A stretch of DNA of 64,000 nt. Origin: JARRKU01 sp050288425 (GTDB taxonomy: Bacteria > Desulfobacterota > Desulfobacteria > Desulfobacterales > Desulfosarcinaceae). The position numbers and the translations under genes were made by a program. The notes beneath the pieces were generated by a model, which had not been told where the DNA came from, made no database searches, and was given only the letters and a program-made list of their open reading frames with translations. This document shows positions 62,557 through 64,000 of the stretch, in pieces. Location: assembly GCA_050288425.1 (NCBI GenBank), contig JBNKDU010000034.1, positions 14,415-78,414 on the forward strand, given 5' to 3'. Position 1 is the stretch's first letter. Each line of letters opens with the position of its first letter.

Positions 62557-64000
62557 ATGCAAGAGATTTCCCATAGCCAATTGCCGGCCTTCGCCGGCAA
62601 GATGACGCCGGAAAACTTCCCCCCCGTCTGCCTGATCCACGGGCAGGAGATGCTGGTGGAGCGGGCCTGGCAGGCCGTGATGGAAAAGCTGCTCGATGAA
62701 GAGCAGCGGGAACTGGGCTGCGAAACCCTGGAAGGCATGGCCGAGAACATCCCCGATGTGCTTGAGAAGATGAATACCTTCGCCCTCCTGCAGGGGACCA
62801 AGGTGGTGTGGTTCAAGGACGCGAAAATTTTCGGAGCCCGGTCGGGTCACCAAAAGCTGGTGGAGCAGATCGCCGATGCCTATGGCGCCGGAGAGACCCG
62901 GAGCGCCGCCAAGTCGTTTCTCCATCTGTGCGGTCGACTGGCGTTGGATGCGGAGCAAGCGGTCCGCAATCCCAAGGCGGCCGAACCGTTGAAGGCGCTG
63001 TTTGCCCTGATCGGCAGCGAAGGGGTGACCCAATTGGGCCAATACTGCCGGGAGAAGGGATGGACGGCCGCCGCCGCCCAGGACCAGGTGGGTGCCCTGC
63101 ATCTGGCCATCGAGAAAGGCTTTCCCCCGGGCCATCATCTGCTCATTACAGTCAGCGGCAAGGTTCCCAAGACCCTCAAATTGTACAAACTCATCCGGGA
63201 TCGGGGCGTAGTGATCGACTGCTCCGTGCCCCTGGGGGAGCGAAAAGCCGACAAATCCGCCCAGGAGCAGGTCATGCGCCAGACCCTGGATCGGCTCTTG
63301 ACGGCGGCGGGCAAACGCCTGCCCCCCAATTTGTTCCCCCGGCTGTCGCAGCTCACCGGGTTCGATCTGCGCACCTTTGCCGATAATGTCGGCAAGCTGA
63401 TCGACTATGCAGGCTCCCGGCAGGAGATCTCCGCCGCGGATATCGAGGCCGTCCTGCGCCGAACCAAGGTCGATCCGGTATTCGAACTCACCAATGCGGT
63501 GGCCGACCGGGACCCGAGGAGGGCGTTTACGTGTCTGGATGCCCTGTTGAAGGCGGAATGGCATCCCCTGCAGATCCTGGCGGCGCTGGCCAACCAATGC
63601 CGTAAATTGCTGGTGGCCAAGGATTTCGTGAACAGCCAGTGGGGTCGGGCGTGGACATCCGGGATGTCCTACCCGCAGTTTCAGCAACAAGTCATGCCGG
63701 CCGCCCTGGCCTTCGACCGCCACATCCAGGAGGAGATCGCCGGATGGGGGGATGCCGGCACCACGACCCCGAAGGCCAAAGACGGCCAGCCAACCGCCGG
63801 AGATGTGGCCCTGGCCCCCAATCCCAACAGCGCCTATCCTGTCTACCAGACCCTCCTCAAAACGGAAAAATACACCCTGGAGGAGATTCTCGGTGCGATG
63901 GAATTGCTCAGCCAGGCGGACCTGCGGCTCAAATCCAGCGCCACGGCTCCGGGGATTCTTATCAAGAAGCTGGTGGCGGATATCTGCCGGCCTGCAAGGT
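62557..64000 (+). CDS. holA: DNA polymerase III delta subunit (3' end beyond the window)
   Basis: 481 codons are visible and the frame is still open. An N-terminal segment with LIHGQEMLVERAW, a middle region (FPRLSQLTGFDLRTFADNVGKLIDY), and the C-terminal collar-like segment match the clamp-loader delta family. The usual length is ~340, so the family-typical ends are probably reached with an insertion (a Gly/Thr/Pro-rich stretch near 395-420 is a candidate). It opens the sliding clamp in the DnaX complex. No strong Shine-Dalgarno precedes the ATG. Confidence 0.85.
   Translation, partial: MQEISHSQLPAFAGKMTPENFPPVCLIHGQEMLVERAWQAVMEKLLDEEQRELGCETLEGMAENIPDVLEKMNTFALLQGTKVVWFKDAKIFGARSGHQKLVEQIADAYGAGETRSAAKSFLHLCGRLALDAEQAVRNPKAAEPLKALFALIGSEGVTQLGQYCREKGWTAAAAQDQVGALHLAIEKGFPPGHHLLITVSGKVPKTLKLYKLIRDRGVVIDCSVPLGERKADKSAQEQVMRQTLDRLLTAAGKRLPPNLFPRLSQLTGFDLRTFADNVGKLIDYAGSRQEISAADIEAVLRRTKVDPVFELTNAVADRDPRRAFTCLDALLKAEWHPLQILAALANQCRKLLVAKDFVNSQWGRAWTSGMSYPQFQQQVMPAALAFDRHIQEEIAGWGDAGTTTPKAKDGQPTAGDVALAPNPNSAYPVYQTLLKTEKYTLEEILGAMELLSQADLRLKSSATAPGILIKKLVADICRPAR

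Overview
The window looks like a chromosomal segment of a GC-rich sulfate-reducing or related anaerobic bacterium of the Desulfobacterota (former Deltaproteobacteria), probably near Desulfosarcina/Desulfatitalea. This is inferred from content, not from a search. Supporting points are the AhbC/HemB/AhbD alternative heme pathway, an EF-G resembling mitochondrial EF-G1 (the spdEFG1 type), a NIL-domain ferredoxin beside mnmA, a CoA-transferase/GNAT fusion, PilZ and cyclic-di-GMP signalling, and the gene order rpsB-tsf-pyrH-frr-uppS-cdsA-dxr-rseP. Most of the window is housekeeping. No prophage, transposase, CRISPR array or rRNA was seen.

Layout. 1-2.3 kb (minus): a trio made of an AMIN-domain membrane protein, a small coiled-coil protein and a cNMP-binding/PilZ protein cut by the window edge. 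2.6-8.5 kb (minus): a CBS-ACT protein, the heme genes ahbC-hemB-ahbD and a ClpX-like ATPase without a zinc domain. 8.7-10.6 kb (minus): tRNA-Arg(CCG), folC and rpsU. 10.8-28.3 kb (mainly plus): adk, rho, rpmE, prfA, prmC, then the translation and isoprenoid/envelope block, then purL-purQ; cca lies opposite. 28.3-33 kb: mltD, a YceD protein without rpmF, an MCE lipoprotein and a J-domain protein. 33-41.4 kb: a hydrolase, a chemoreceptor with CheW and a HAMP protein, then a promoter, a c-di-GMP-I riboswitch and a terminator in front of a two-gene membrane/VWA-lipoprotein module. 41.7-48 kb: mtaB-mnmA-NIL ferredoxin (minus), an acyltransferase-hydrolase fusion and a Ste24-like protease. 48-55 kb: a RecA-like ATPase, EF-G, a Nudix protein, a response regulator, a CoA-transferase/GNAT fusion and rsmG. 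55.5-64 kb: a CarB homologue that has lost its metal ligands, then ileS, lspA and the start of holA.

The most unusual items are these. (1) The riboswitch-controlled module at 39.0-41.4 kb. (2) A full-length CarB-like protein in which both ATP-grasp sites have lost the Gln/Glu/Asn metal ligands; it ends in tandem repeats that carry stop codons. (3) A possible H-type pseudoknot over the prfA ribosome-binding site. (4) A 191-bp imperfect palindrome at 41.4-41.6 kb. (5) A family of about 260-bp intergenic repeats with terminal inverted repeats, present as two near-complete copies and two lone ends. Two c-di-GMP read-outs (the PilZ protein and the riboswitch) plus a chemoreceptor suggest that surface or motility signalling matters to this organism.
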